Below, piece after piece: positions 54,718-62,527 of a stretch of DNA of 64,000 nucleotides (positions are counted from its first letter, which is position 1; every line of letters starts with the position of its first letter). The DNA lies in contig JALCKY010000003.1 in the NCBI GenBank assembly GCA_022647575.1, forward strand, positions 62,001 through 126,000. Direction: 5' to 3'. A program made the translations under genes and the position numbers. The notes under the pieces were generated by a model that ran no database searches, had not been told where the DNA came from, and saw nothing but the letters and a program-made list of their open reading frames with translations. Source of the stretch: Lachnospiraceae bacterium (GTDB lineage: Bacteria; Bacillota; Clostridia; Lachnospirales; Lachnospiraceae).

Positions 54718-55901
54718 CCGGCGTCTTCTCCTCCGCCGGCTCCGGGATTTCCGCCGCCCTGGTTTTCACCGCTTTGGCTTTGACCGATTTGACTTTCGCC
54801 GTTTTGACTATCGCCGGCTCCCTGTGCCTGACCGCCTTTCTTTCTGTGGCGGCTTCTTCTGTGACGCTTCTTCTTTACCTCGCCGTCTTCTGCACCAGCT
54901 GCGCTGTTTCCGGCAGCCGCATTTTCTTTCTCTTCCTTGACGGCGTTCTGCTTCTCGATGGCTTTCTTGATCGCCTGCTGGTATTTCTCCTGCTCCGGCG
55001 TCTTTCTCTCCTGCTCCGCCGCTTTCTTTTCTCCGTTCTCCTGGCCCTTTTTGCCTTTCTGCATCTGGGGCTTTGCCTTTCTCGAATGAGGAATGAACGT
55101 AATGTCGGCAACCGGATATTCGATCAGTTCCTTTTCGTCGTCGTTCGTATAGACGATGACCTTTACGAGCTGACGCAGGATGTTGACCGACTGGACTTCT
55201 CCGTGGCGGCCGTCAGGAGTCGTGACCTGATCGCCTTTCCCCGGAAGCCCTTTATTGAGATATTCGTAAGTTTCCGCCTCATTTTTCAGGCAGCACATCA
55301 GCCTGCCGCACGTCCCGGAAATTTTGGTCGGGTTGAGGGACAGGTTCTGCTCTTTCGCCATCTTGATGGAAACCGGCGCAAAATCGGAAAGGTAGCTGTG
55401 ACAGCACAGAGGCCGTCCGCAGATGCCGATTCCTCCGAGGATCTTGGTTTCATCCCGGACGCCGATCTGCCTCAGCTCAATTCTCTTGCGGAAAATGCCG
55501 GCCAGATCCTTGACCAGGTCCCGGAAATCGATGCGTCCGTCCGCCGTGAAATAAAACAGCAGCTTGGAATCATCGAAGCTGTACTCCGCCGCAATCAGTT
55601 TCATTTCCAGATTGTGCTCGCGGATCTTTTCCTGGCAGATTTTATAGGCATCTTTTTCACGCCTGCGGTTGTTGATTTCTCTTTCATCGTCTTCCGGCGT
55701 CGCGATGCGGATGACTTCCTTGAGCGGCTGCGTAATCCGCTCGTCGGGAATCTCCATCGGCGTCACGATGACGGTCCCGTATTCGATGCCTCTTGCCGTC
55801 TCGACGATGACATGTTCATTGTAGCGGTAAACGGTGTCTTTCGGATCAAAATAATATACCTTGCCTGCGTCCCTGAATCGTACGCCGATGATTTTAGCCA
55901 T
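54714..55901 (-). CDS. ricT: PSP1-domain protein RicT (YaaT)
   Basis: 395 residues. PSP1 domain in the first 270 with the Cys clusters ICGRPLCCHSYLSDF and GTCGRLMCCLKNE, ligands for iron-sulphur clusters in the RicAFT complex, which promotes RNase Y-dependent mRNA maturation in B. subtilis. A long low-complexity tail (about 285-395) is Lys/Glu-rich, then HRRSRHRKK, then Gly/Ser/Gln repeats. The tail is absent from B. subtilis YaaT (275 residues). Overlaps holB by eight bases. Confidence 0.92.
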   Translation of the reverse strand: MAKIIGVRFRDAGKVYYFDPKDTVYRYNEHVIVETARGIEYGTVIVTPMEIPDERITQPLKEVIRIATPEDDEREINNRRREKDAYKICQEKIREHNLEMKLIAAEYSFDDSKLLFYFTADGRIDFRDLVKDLAGIFRKRIELRQIGVRDETKILGGIGICGRPLCCHSYLSDFAPVSIKMAKEQNLSLNPTKISGTCGRLMCCLKNEAETYEYLNKGLPGKGDQVTTPDGRHGEVQSVNILRQLVKVIVYTNDDEKELIEYPVADITFIPHSRKAKPQMQKGKKGQENGEKKAAEQERKTPEQEKYQQAIKKAIEKQNAVKEEKENAAAGNSAAGAEDGEVKKKRHRRSRHRKKGGQAQGAGDSQNGESQIGQSQSGENQGGGNPGAGGGEDAG

Positions 55902-56898
55902 TGCAGTTCTCCCTGATTGTCATAAAAAGCAATTCCATGGTAAGGTCGAAATTCACGTTCGCATGGAGACGCACCTTCGCGCGGTCGATCGAACTGAGGA
56001 TTTCCTCGATGCCTTCGTAGGAACTCTTTTCTGCCTGTTCCCGGATATCCATGATTTCGCGCTTGAAAACAAGATTGTCGATTTCCTTCGTCGCTTTGTA
56101 TAAAAGGACGTCGCGGAACCAAAGCGTCAGGATGTCCAGGTATTCATTGATGTTCTGTTTCTCTGCCGTCAGATTCTTGATGACTTCCGTCAGGTCCGAA
56201 ATGCTCATGTCATGGACATGGCGGATGAGGCTGACCGCATTTTTCGTCATTCTGTTCAGATCTTCACTCTCAGCCATTTCCCGGGCGCGCCCGATGTTGC
56301 CCTGGGCAAAGGCCGCAGCGATCTCTGCCTGATAGTCCGGCACGTTCATGCGCTGCATCAGATATTCCTTCACTTCCGAATCCCTGACGGATTTTACGTT
56401 CAGGACCACGCATCTGGAAACGATGGTCGGAAGAAGCGCATCCGCGCTGGTCGCCAGAAGACAGAAGACTGCATATTCCGGCGGCTCCTCAATGGTCTTC
56501 AGAATCGCATTCTGGGCCTGCGGGTTCATCTTCTCTGCATCGTCAATCACGTAAACCTTGTATCTGCCTTCGTACGGCAGAACGGATACCGTATCGACGA
56601 CCTGGCTGCGGATTTCATCGACCGTGATGACATTCGGTTTTTCATGCGTCACCGTAAGGATATCCGGATGGCTTCCGCTGAGTGCCTTCCTGCAGGACGA
56701 GCAGGTCATGCACGGTTCCGTGCCGCCTTCCGTGCATTCCAGCGTCATGGCAAACAGGTTCGCCAGCATTTTCTTTCCGGAGCCTTTTTCACCTGCGAAA
56801 AGATAGGCCTGCGAAACCTTGCCCGAAGAAATGGCATTCTTCAGATGCCGGATGATATCCTGATGGCCGATAACGCCTTCAAATCCCTGGTCGTACAT
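55894..56898 (-). CDS. holB: DNA polymerase III delta' subunit
   Basis: 334 residues. AAA+ clamp-loader subunit. Walker A-like GEKGSGKK (about 37), four-Cys zinc module (CTEGG...CMTCSSC), sensor/Walker B region VYVIDDAEKMNPQAQNA, and an SRC motif (TIVSRC). Part of the complex that loads the sliding clamp. It sits in the conserved order kinase-holB-ricT-trmN-rsmI. Confidence 0.93.
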   Translation of the reverse strand: MYDQGFEGVIGHQDIIRHLKNAISSGKVSQAYLFAGEKGSGKKMLANLFAMTLECTEGGTEPCMTCSSCRKALSGSHPDILTVTHEKPNVITVDEIRSQVVDTVSVLPYEGRYKVYVIDDAEKMNPQAQNAILKTIEEPPEYAVFCLLATSADALLPTIVSRCVVLNVKSVRDSEVKEYLMQRMNVPDYQAEIAAAFAQGNIGRAREMAESEDLNRMTKNAVSLIRHVHDMSISDLTEVIKNLTAEKQNINEYLDILTLWFRDVLLYKATKEIDNLVFKREIMDIREQAEKSSYEGIEEILSSIDRAKVRLHANVNFDLTMELLFMTIRENCNG

Positions 56899-56924
56899 GC
56901 TTCTCCTTTTTTACCGATGACCCA

Positions 56925-57515
56925 TTATAACATGCCGCGGATGTACTCTTCAACCTCGCCCATGCAGTCCGCCAGATCTCCGTTGTTGTCAAAGCGTTTT
57001 TCAATGCCCGCCTGCGCGATTTTCTCTTCCGAAAAATCATCGCAGTCCGCCAGAAAGCGCCGGCAGAGTTCCTTGTAATTCGGATTCTCCTGCTTCATTT
57101 CCCGCTTGATGGCCCGCTGCATCCTGTTCTCATCGCTGACTTCGATATAAATCGGCACGATGCGCCCGGGTCCGTAATACTCCCTGAGCTTCGAATAGGA
57201 TTCCAGCGTCCCGATGCCGAGATAATTGTCATGCTCCAGGTCGATGTTCACATTGTCCGCCGTGAAATAAGTCCAGGGACCGGCCGCGGTCTGATAGGTG
57301 CGTTCCTCGATGATCCGTCCGGCAGCCCTGAGTTCTTCCAGTTTCTTTTCATCCACGAAATAATACTGCTTCCCGTCCTGTTCGCTTACGCGGATCGGCC
57401 GGGTCGTGTATAAGACCATATTCTTCAGCTTCAGGGTTTCATCCTCGAGCAGCTGTCCGTAGATCTTGTCCTTCCCGGATGCGCTCTTGCCCATGATATA
57501 AAAGATTCTGCCCAT
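56925..57515 (-). CDS. Guanylate kinase-like P-loop protein
   Basis: 196 residues from MGRIFYIMGKSASGKD; GGCAGGAA lies six bases upstream, while a longer ATG has no site. P-loop GKSASGKD, then YTTRPIRVSEQDGKQYYFV, matching the GMP-binding TTRxxR...G..Y.F pattern of guanylate kinase, and ERTYQTAAGPWTYFT. The C-terminal half is divergent, so it may not be the main GMP kinase. In B. subtilis thymidylate kinase occupies this slot. Confidence 0.8.
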   Translation of the reverse strand: MGRIFYIMGKSASGKDKIYGQLLEDETLKLKNMVLYTTRPIRVSEQDGKQYYFVDEKKLEELRAAGRIIEERTYQTAAGPWTYFTADNVNIDLEHDNYLGIGTLESYSKLREYYGPGRIVPIYIEVSDENRMQRAIKREMKQENPNYKELCRRFLADCDDFSEEKIAQAGIEKRFDNNGDLADCMGEVEEYIRGML

Positions 57516-57593
57516 GAAAAATTCCTGCCTTTTTCCATTCAAAGTCTTTTCAAGTTTAGGCGCTTCCCTGCGGAAAAGCAAGTTTTTATTCCG

Positions 57594-58715
57594 TCACAGG
57601 GACTCGTCGATTTCCGTAAGCGCCTTCGTCAGACGTTCGAACCCTTCCGCCGTGTCTGCCGGCGAAGTCATCAGCAGCAGATATCCGGGCATCGCCTTTT
57701 CCGCAGCCAGATGATAGTTCTGATAAAGAATATCATAGAGCTGTGTACCTTTTATGTCCGTATCTGCCGCAGAGATCACGATTTTCGACGGTTCCGCGCA
57801 GGGAGCCTCAAACAGTTTCAGATGATGCAGCCCCTGAAGGCTCCTGCGGCATTTCCGGAGTTTCTGCACATAGGCCTCAAAATATTCTTCCCGGTGTTCC
57901 TGCAGGAAATGGATGCAGGATGTGATGGACGCCATGAGGATGTAGGACGGACTGGACGACTCGTAAATGTCCATCCATTTCATGAGCTCCTCCGTTTTCA
58001 CCCTGCCCGTCGCATTGTGGAGCAGGGAAGTCTGCGTCAGCGACGGCAGCGTTTTGTGGAGGCTCTGCACCGTGAGGTCCGCACCGCACCGGACAGACGA
58101 TTCCGGAAAATAAGGATGCATCGAAAGATGCGCGCCGTGCGCTTCATCGACAATCAGAACCGTGCCTTGCGTATGTGCCGCTTCCGCCAGGGCGGAAATG
58201 TCCGAAACGACCCCTTCATACGAAGGCGACGTCACGATCATGGCATCGAAGTGCTGTGCGGAAAGAAGCTTCTTGGCTTCTGAGACACCGACCGGGCCCG
58301 GGACATCCGGGATCATTTCCCCGGAAGTGATTTTCGTGACCTGAAGATCCAGCAGTTCCGCCGCGTGGAAAACCGAACGATGGCAGTTGGCCGCGGCAAG
58401 AAGCCTGCCGCCTCTTTTCACCGAAGCGCTGACGGCCGCCAGGTTCGAAGCCGTGCTTCCGTTGACCGAGAAAATCGTATCTTTCGTGCCGTAAAAGCGT
58501 GCGGCATTTTCCATCTCTTCCTTCAGGATTCCGTGCGGATCATGCAGGTCGTCGAAAGGAGGGATTTCCGTCACGTCGACGGACGCAAGCGGAAAATCTC
58601 CGCACAGAAAAGGATTGCCGGGGGAAGCAGTCTGCCTCTTGTGCCCCGGCATATGGAATCCGTAATAATCCGTCTGCGCGTATTTCTTCAGTTCCTCTTC
58701 CAGATGCATCGTCAT
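57594..58715 (-). CDS. PLP-dependent Orn/Lys/Arg decarboxylase-family protein, short form
   Basis: 373 residues. Fold-type I enzyme of the YaaO/SpeA group: FHMPGHKR at the N-terminus, NGSTASNLAAV, VDEAHGAH (cofactor Asp), and SLHKTLPSLTQ with the PLP Lys. The usual family length is 450-490; the C-terminal domain is largely missing, but the gene ends normally, so this looks like a natural short form. Substrate not assignable. Overlaps the response regulator by four bases. Confidence 0.85.
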   Translation of the reverse strand: MTMHLEEELKKYAQTDYYGFHMPGHKRQTASPGNPFLCGDFPLASVDVTEIPPFDDLHDPHGILKEEMENAARFYGTKDTIFSVNGSTASNLAAVSASVKRGGRLLAAANCHRSVFHAAELLDLQVTKITSGEMIPDVPGPVGVSEAKKLLSAQHFDAMIVTSPSYEGVVSDISALAEAAHTQGTVLIVDEAHGAHLSMHPYFPESSVRCGADLTVQSLHKTLPSLTQTSLLHNATGRVKTEELMKWMDIYESSSPSYILMASITSCIHFLQEHREEYFEAYVQKLRKCRRSLQGLHHLKLFEAPCAEPSKIVISAADTDIKGTQLYDILYQNYHLAAEKAMPGYLLLMTSPADTAEGFERLTKALTEIDESL

Positions 58716-59401
58716 ACCTTGAAGCGATAGCCGACACCCCAGATGGTTTCGATGTACTGCGGCTTCGCCGTATCAAATTCGATTTTCTCGCGGATCTTCT
58801 TGATGTGGACCGTGACGGTCGCGATATCGCCGATGGACTCCATGTTCCAGATTTTCCGGAACAGTTCCTCCTTCGTAAAGACGTGGTTCGGATTCTCGGC
58901 AAGGAAAGTCAGAAGATCGAACTCCTTGGTCGTAAACTGCGTCTCCTCCCCGTTCACCCATACGCGGCGCGCCGTCTTGTCAATCCGGATGCCCCGGATT
59001 TCAATGACATGATTCCGCTGCGTCTGCTGGCCGATCAGTCGCTCGTACTGAGCCAGATGCGCCTTGACGCGGGCCACGAGTTCCGACGGAGAAAACGGCT
59101 TCGTCATATAATCGTCCGCACCCAAACCGAGGCCTTTGATCTTATCGACGTCTTCCTTCTTGGCCGAGACCATGATGATCGGCGTGTTCTTCTGTTCGCG
59201 GATCTTCCGGCAGACCTCAAAGCCGTCGATGCCCGGAAGCATCAGGTCCAGGATAAAAAGATCGTAGTCCTTTTCCAGCGCCGCCTTCAGGCCCTTCTCG
59301 CCGTCGTATTCAATATCCACTGAAAAATTGGAAAGCTCAAGATAATCCTTCTCCAGATCGGCGATGGATTCCTCGTCTTCAATAATCAGAATCTTACTCA
59401 T
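58712..59401 (-). CDS. OmpR/PhoB-family response regulator
   Basis: 229 residues. Receiver domain with acidic pocket (IIEDEE), phospho-acceptor Asp in LFILDLMLPG (about 52), Thr/Ser switch (IIMVSAKK) and KPF; then a winged-helix DNA-binding domain (FTTKEFDLLTFLAENPNHVF...GVGYRF). It overlaps the kinase gene by eight bases. Family members bind direct repeats spaced 10-11 bp; such a repeat lies in the promoter region of this operon. Confidence 0.96.
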   Translation of the reverse strand: MSKILIIEDEESIADLEKDYLELSNFSVDIEYDGEKGLKAALEKDYDLFILDLMLPGIDGFEVCRKIREQKNTPIIMVSAKKEDVDKIKGLGLGADDYMTKPFSPSELVARVKAHLAQYERLIGQQTQRNHVIEIRGIRIDKTARRVWVNGEETQFTTKEFDLLTFLAENPNHVFTKEELFRKIWNMESIGDIATVTVHIKKIREKIEFDTAKPQYIETIWGVGYRFKV

Positions 59402-60515
59402 TTGCCTGACCCTCCCGGTACTTTCTCAAAACAAAATACATCGTTGTTCCTTCGCCTTCCCTGCTGGTTGCCCAGACACGGCCGCCGTGGTCTTCCATGA
59501 TCTTCCGGACGATCGACAGCCCGATTCCCGAACCGCCCTGTCCCGAATGCCTGGAGGAATCCGTGCGGTAGAACCGGTCGAAAATGTTTCCGATATCCTT
59601 CGGCGAAATTCCTTTTCCGTTGTCCTCGATCACCGCCTGCACGTCATCCCCCAGATCCATGACGCGCATGCTGATGCGCTTCTCCGGCTTGTCCATGTAC
59701 TTCACGGAATTGCTGATGATGTTGTTGATGACTCTCTTGATCTGCTCGACATCGGCAATGACTTCCGCGTCCGGCGATACATCACAGGAATAGCGGAACT
59801 CAATATTCTTCTGTTCCAGCTCCAGCTGAAGAGCATCGCTGGCGTCCCCGAAATAGCTGCAGACATTTACCTTCGTGAAGTTGTACGGAATCCGGTTTGT
59901 ATCAATCTTCGAATAAAACGTCAGCTCGTTGATAAGATTGTCCATCTCATTCGCTTTATTGTAAATCGTGCGGATGTATTTGTCCATTTTTTCGGGACTG
60001 TCCGCCACGCCGTCCATGATGCCTTCGCAGTAGCCCTTGACGGCAGTGATCGGCGTCTTCAGGTCATGCGAAATGTTCGAAATCAGTTCCCGGTTCTCTT
60101 TATCGAAGGCAACCGATTCCTCGTTCGCCGTTTTCAGCCGCGACCTCATTTCCTCAAAGTCTTCGCACAGCTCGCGGATTTCCTGCACGCCCTCCGGACG
60201 GATCGTAAAGTCCAGATTGCCGTCGCGGATATTCTTGGTCGCTTTTGTCAGATTGACAAGCGGAGCCGAAATTCCGCTGTTGATCCAGACGCTCAGGATG
60301 GCAGCCGTGACGACCAGGATGGCAACCATGCACGTCGTCAGCGTCACGAACAGTGACCGGATATCCGGCGAAAGGTTCGCGATATCGATGCCGAATTTTG
60401 ACTGGATCATGCTTGCCTGGAAGACGCCGACGCCGATGAGAAGCGTTACCGACAGAAGGACCGGGACCAGGATAATGATCAGGAAGGAAATGAACAGACG
60501 CGTTCTCAGTTTCAA
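59394..60515 (-). CDS. Sensor histidine kinase with short external loop
   Basis: 373 residues. Two membrane helices (about 7-30 and 57-80) flank an external loop of only about 26 residues, followed by HAMP, HisKA (ISNISHDLKTPITAVKGY, phospho-His about 150) and the ATPase domain (N-box NNIISNSVKY, DNGKGISPKD, FDRFYRTD, GGSGIGLSIV). Such a small loop suggests sensing within the membrane, as in envelope-stress or peptide-antibiotic sensors. First gene of the operon, divergent from the Nif11 peptide gene. Confidence 0.95.
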   Translation of the reverse strand: MKLRTRLFISFLIIILVPVLLSVTLLIGVGVFQASMIQSKFGIDIANLSPDIRSLFVTLTTCMVAILVVTAAILSVWINSGISAPLVNLTKATKNIRDGNLDFTIRPEGVQEIRELCEDFEEMRSRLKTANEESVAFDKENRELISNISHDLKTPITAVKGYCEGIMDGVADSPEKMDKYIRTIYNKANEMDNLINELTFYSKIDTNRIPYNFTKVNVCSYFGDASDALQLELEQKNIEFRYSCDVSPDAEVIADVEQIKRVINNIISNSVKYMDKPEKRISMRVMDLGDDVQAVIEDNGKGISPKDIGNIFDRFYRTDSSRHSGQGGSGIGLSIVRKIMEDHGGRVWATSREGEGTTMYFVLRKYREGQANE

Positions 60516-60539
60516 GGCATTCTACCTCCGTATGTTTTT

Positions 60540-60583
60540 ATTATATCATATAAAAAAGGATTGATTTGTTGTAGATTTGTTGT
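60540..60583. promoter_or_regulatory. Divergent control region: -10 box plus 10-bp direct repeat at 11-bp period
   Basis: On the minus strand TATAAT (60540-60545) serves the kinase operon. At the matching -35 position there is no -35 box but an exact direct repeat, gatttgttgt at 60563-60572 and again at 60574-60583 on the plus strand. The repeat lies 54-74 bp before the peptide ATG on the other side. The period of one helical turn fits a tandem OmpR-family dimer site. The regulator identity is inferred from adjacency. Confidence 0.65.
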
Positions 60584-60636
60584 TGCTTTTCTGCTATTTT
60601 AAAACTATCACTAAAATCAATCGGAGGTATGTCAGA

Positions 60637-60900
60637 ATGAATATAGATGAATTCCTGAAAAAAGCAGAAGCAGATGAAAAGCTCGCAAATGAATTCAAGG
60701 CAGCGGCCAGTGCAGACCGTCTGAATGAGTTCTTCAAATCCCATTCCATCGATACGACCAAAGAAGACTTTCTGAAATATGTTCAGGAATATGCCAGGAA
60801 CAATACCGAACTCAGCGATGAGGAACTCGATGCGGTAGCGGGCGGCAACAACAACGTCTTCATGCTGTTCACGGCAAAGCTCTTCTGCGCCAATCACTGA
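60637..60900 (+). CDS. Nif11-type leader peptide (RiPP precursor-like)
   Basis: 87 residues from MNIDEFLKKAEADEKL, with TCGGAGG six bases upstream. Residues 1-70 resemble the Nif11-derived leader class: amphipathic helical segments, then LSDEELDAVAGG with the double-Gly cleavage site at 69-70. The predicted core is the 17-mer NNNVFMLFTAKLFCANH, hydrophobic with one Cys. No modification enzyme, peptidase or dedicated transporter is in the window. It is followed by a strong terminator. An unmodified signal or bacteriocin is possible. Confidence 0.8.
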   Translation: MNIDEFLKKAEADEKLANEFKAAASADRLNEFFKSHSIDTTKEDFLKYVQEYARNNTELSDEELDAVAGGNNNVFMLFTAKLFCANH

Positions 60901-60923
60901 ACGGAAAGAGATTCTTCCAAACG

Positions 60924-60980
60924 AAAGACACTTCCCCCTGCGGTCAATCCTCTGCCGCTGAAGGAAGTGTCTTTTATTTT
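60924..60980 (+). terminator. Terminator of the Nif11-type gene
   Basis: A perfect 12-bp stem aaagacacttcc (60924-60935) / ggaagtgtcttt (60963-60974) with an inner gcggt/ccgc pairing, followed by TTTTATTTTG. Read on the minus strand it could also help end metK. Confidence 0.88.
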
Positions 60981-61017
60981 GCTTTTCTCTTCCTGCCGTG
61001 CCGGATAAATTTCCGGA

Positions 61018-62208
61018 TCAGGCCAGATATTTCTTCAGATCGTCCACGCGGTCCAGTTTCTCCCACGGAAGATCCAGGTCGCTGCGTCCGAAATGACCGT
61101 AAGCCGCGGTCTGACTGTAGATCGGACGGCGGAGATCCAGCGTCTTGATGATGGCCGCCGGACGGAAATCAAATTCCTTCATCACGATGTCTTCGATATC
61201 GCCGTCTGCAAGTTTTCCGGTGCCGCGGGTATTGATGTTGACGGAAGTCGGACGTGCTACGCCGATAGCATAAGAAACTTCAATTTCGCATTCATCGGCA
61301 AGACCGGCTGCCACCAGGTTCTTGGCAACATATCTTGCGAAATAAGTCGCAGAGCGGTCAACCTTTGTCGGATCTTTTCCGGAGAAGCAGCCGCCGCCGT
61401 GGCTGGCATAGCCGCCGTAGGTGTCGACGATGATCTTGCGTCCGGTCAGACCGGAATCCCCGTGAGGACCGCCGATGACGAAACGTCCGGTCGGGTTGAT
61501 GAAGACTTTCGTCTTGTCGTCAATCATTCCTTCCGGAACGACTGCGTCGATGACGTATTTGCGGATATCCTGATGAATCTGTTCCTGCGTGACATCCGGA
61601 TCATGCTGTGTGGAAACGACGACCGCTTCAAGGCGTGCCGGTTTTCCGTCTTCGCCGTATTCGACGGAGACCTGCGTCTTGCCGTCCGGACGGAGATATT
61701 TCAGTATTCCGTTCTTGCGGACTTCAGCCAGCTTCAGGGCCATTTTCTGGGCAAGGGCAATCGGGTACGGCATGTATTCGGAAGTGTGGTTGGATGCATA
61801 GCCGAACATCATTCCCTGATCGCCGGCACCGTTCTGTTCAATTTCCGCATCGGACATCTCATTTTCCTTGACTTCCAGAGCCTTGTCGACGCCCATCGCG
61901 ATATCGGCCGACTGCTTGTCGAGGCAGACCACGACGGAGCAGGTGTCCGCATCAAAACCGTAAGCGGCGTCCGTGTAGCCGATTCTGCGGATCGTATCAC
62001 GGGCGACCTGCTGAATGTCGACATTCGCCTTGGATGTGATCTCGCCCATAATAAAGACAATGCCTGTCGTCGTGCAGGTCTCGCATGCAACACGGCTCAT
62101 CGGATCCTGCGCAAGATATGCATCCAGCACAGCATCAGAGATCTGGTCGCAGACTTTGTCCGGATGACCTTCCGTCACGGACTCGGATGTGAAATACCTT
62201 TTACCCAT
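61018..62208 (-). CDS. metK: S-adenosylmethionine synthetase
   Basis: 396 residues from [18 protein letters not shown], the family start; AAAGGA lies upstream, and a longer ATG runs into the riboswitch terminator. Makes SAM from methionine and ATP. Signature [12 protein letters not shown] (about 117), the P-loop-like [16 protein letters not shown], and phosphate-site residues are intact. Expression is controlled by a SAM-I riboswitch. Monocistronic. Confidence 0.98.
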   Translation of the reverse strand: MGKRYFTSESVTEGHPDKVCDQISDAVLDAYLAQDPMSRVACETCTTTGIVFIMGEITSKANVDIQQVARDTIRRIGYTDAAYGFDADTCSVVVCLDKQSADIAMGVDKALEVKENEMSDAEIEQNGAGDQGMMFGYASNHTSEYMPYPIALAQKMALKLAEVRKNGILKYLRPDGKTQVSVEYGEDGKPARLEAVVVSTQHDPDVTQEQIHQDIRKYVIDAVVPEGMIDDKTKVFINPTGRFVIGGPHGDSGLTGRKIIVDTYGGYASHGGGCFSGKDPTKVDRSATYFARYVAKNLVAAGLADECEIEVSYAIGVARPTSVNINTRGTGKLADGDIEDIVMKEFDFRPAAIIKTLDLRRPIYSQTAAYGHFGRSDLDLPWEKLDRVDDLKKYLA

Positions 62209-62268
62209 TTTCTGTTTTCCTTTCTCTGCCTTACGGCGATTTGTTTTTTTTTGCTTACCGTCGCCCAA

Positions 62269-62412
62269 TAAAAAGAGCCCGCAATAAGCGGACCCGAATC
62301 AACGTAATTCCCTTATTGTTCGATCGCTCGCTCAGGTTGGCACCATCCCCGCTGCGGGAGGTTGCCGCGGCTTCATCGACCCTCTGTGTCTCCACCGTCT
62401 CTTAATAAAGGT
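62269..62412 (-). ncRNA. SAM-I (S-box) riboswitch with terminator
   Basis: On the minus strand the aptamer (62309-62412) shows P1 CCTTTATT/AATAAGGG, AAGAGACGGTGGAG, GATGAAGCCGCGGCAACC and ATGGTGCCAA, all matching S-box consensus blocks. A terminator stem GGTCCGC-TTATT-GCGGGCT (62274-62292) followed by CTTTTT shares bases with the downstream flank. High SAM should therefore end transcription before metK. Confidence 0.94.
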
Positions 62413-62446
62413 AAGCAAACTGCCTATGGTTTTTTACAACAAAGAG

Positions 62447-62475
62447 AATGTACCAAATCCCGTCTGACTATTCAA
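62447..62475 (-). promoter_or_regulatory. Sigma-A promoter of riboswitch-metK
   Basis: Minus-strand -35 TTGAAT (62470-62475), 17-bp spacer, -10 TACATT (62447-62452). Transcription would start about 30 nt before the aptamer. Confidence 0.7.
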
Positions 62476-62480
62476 GATAC

Positions 62481-62510
62481 AAAACCGCCGGTTTGTCTAT
62501 ACCGGCGGTT
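62481..62510 (-). terminator. Terminator of hslO
   Basis: Ten-bp perfect stem aaccgccggt (62483-62492) / accggcggtt (62501-62510), followed on the minus strand by TTTTG. It directly precedes the metK -35 box. Confidence 0.85.
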
Positions 62511-62527
62511 CCCGAAGATTTTCTGTT

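Noticed and set aside
62430-62446. A third copy of the acaacaaa element near the metK promoter (tacaacaaag)
   Set aside because: It is a single half-site with mismatches and no 11-bp partner, so it is probably chance in an A-rich leader.
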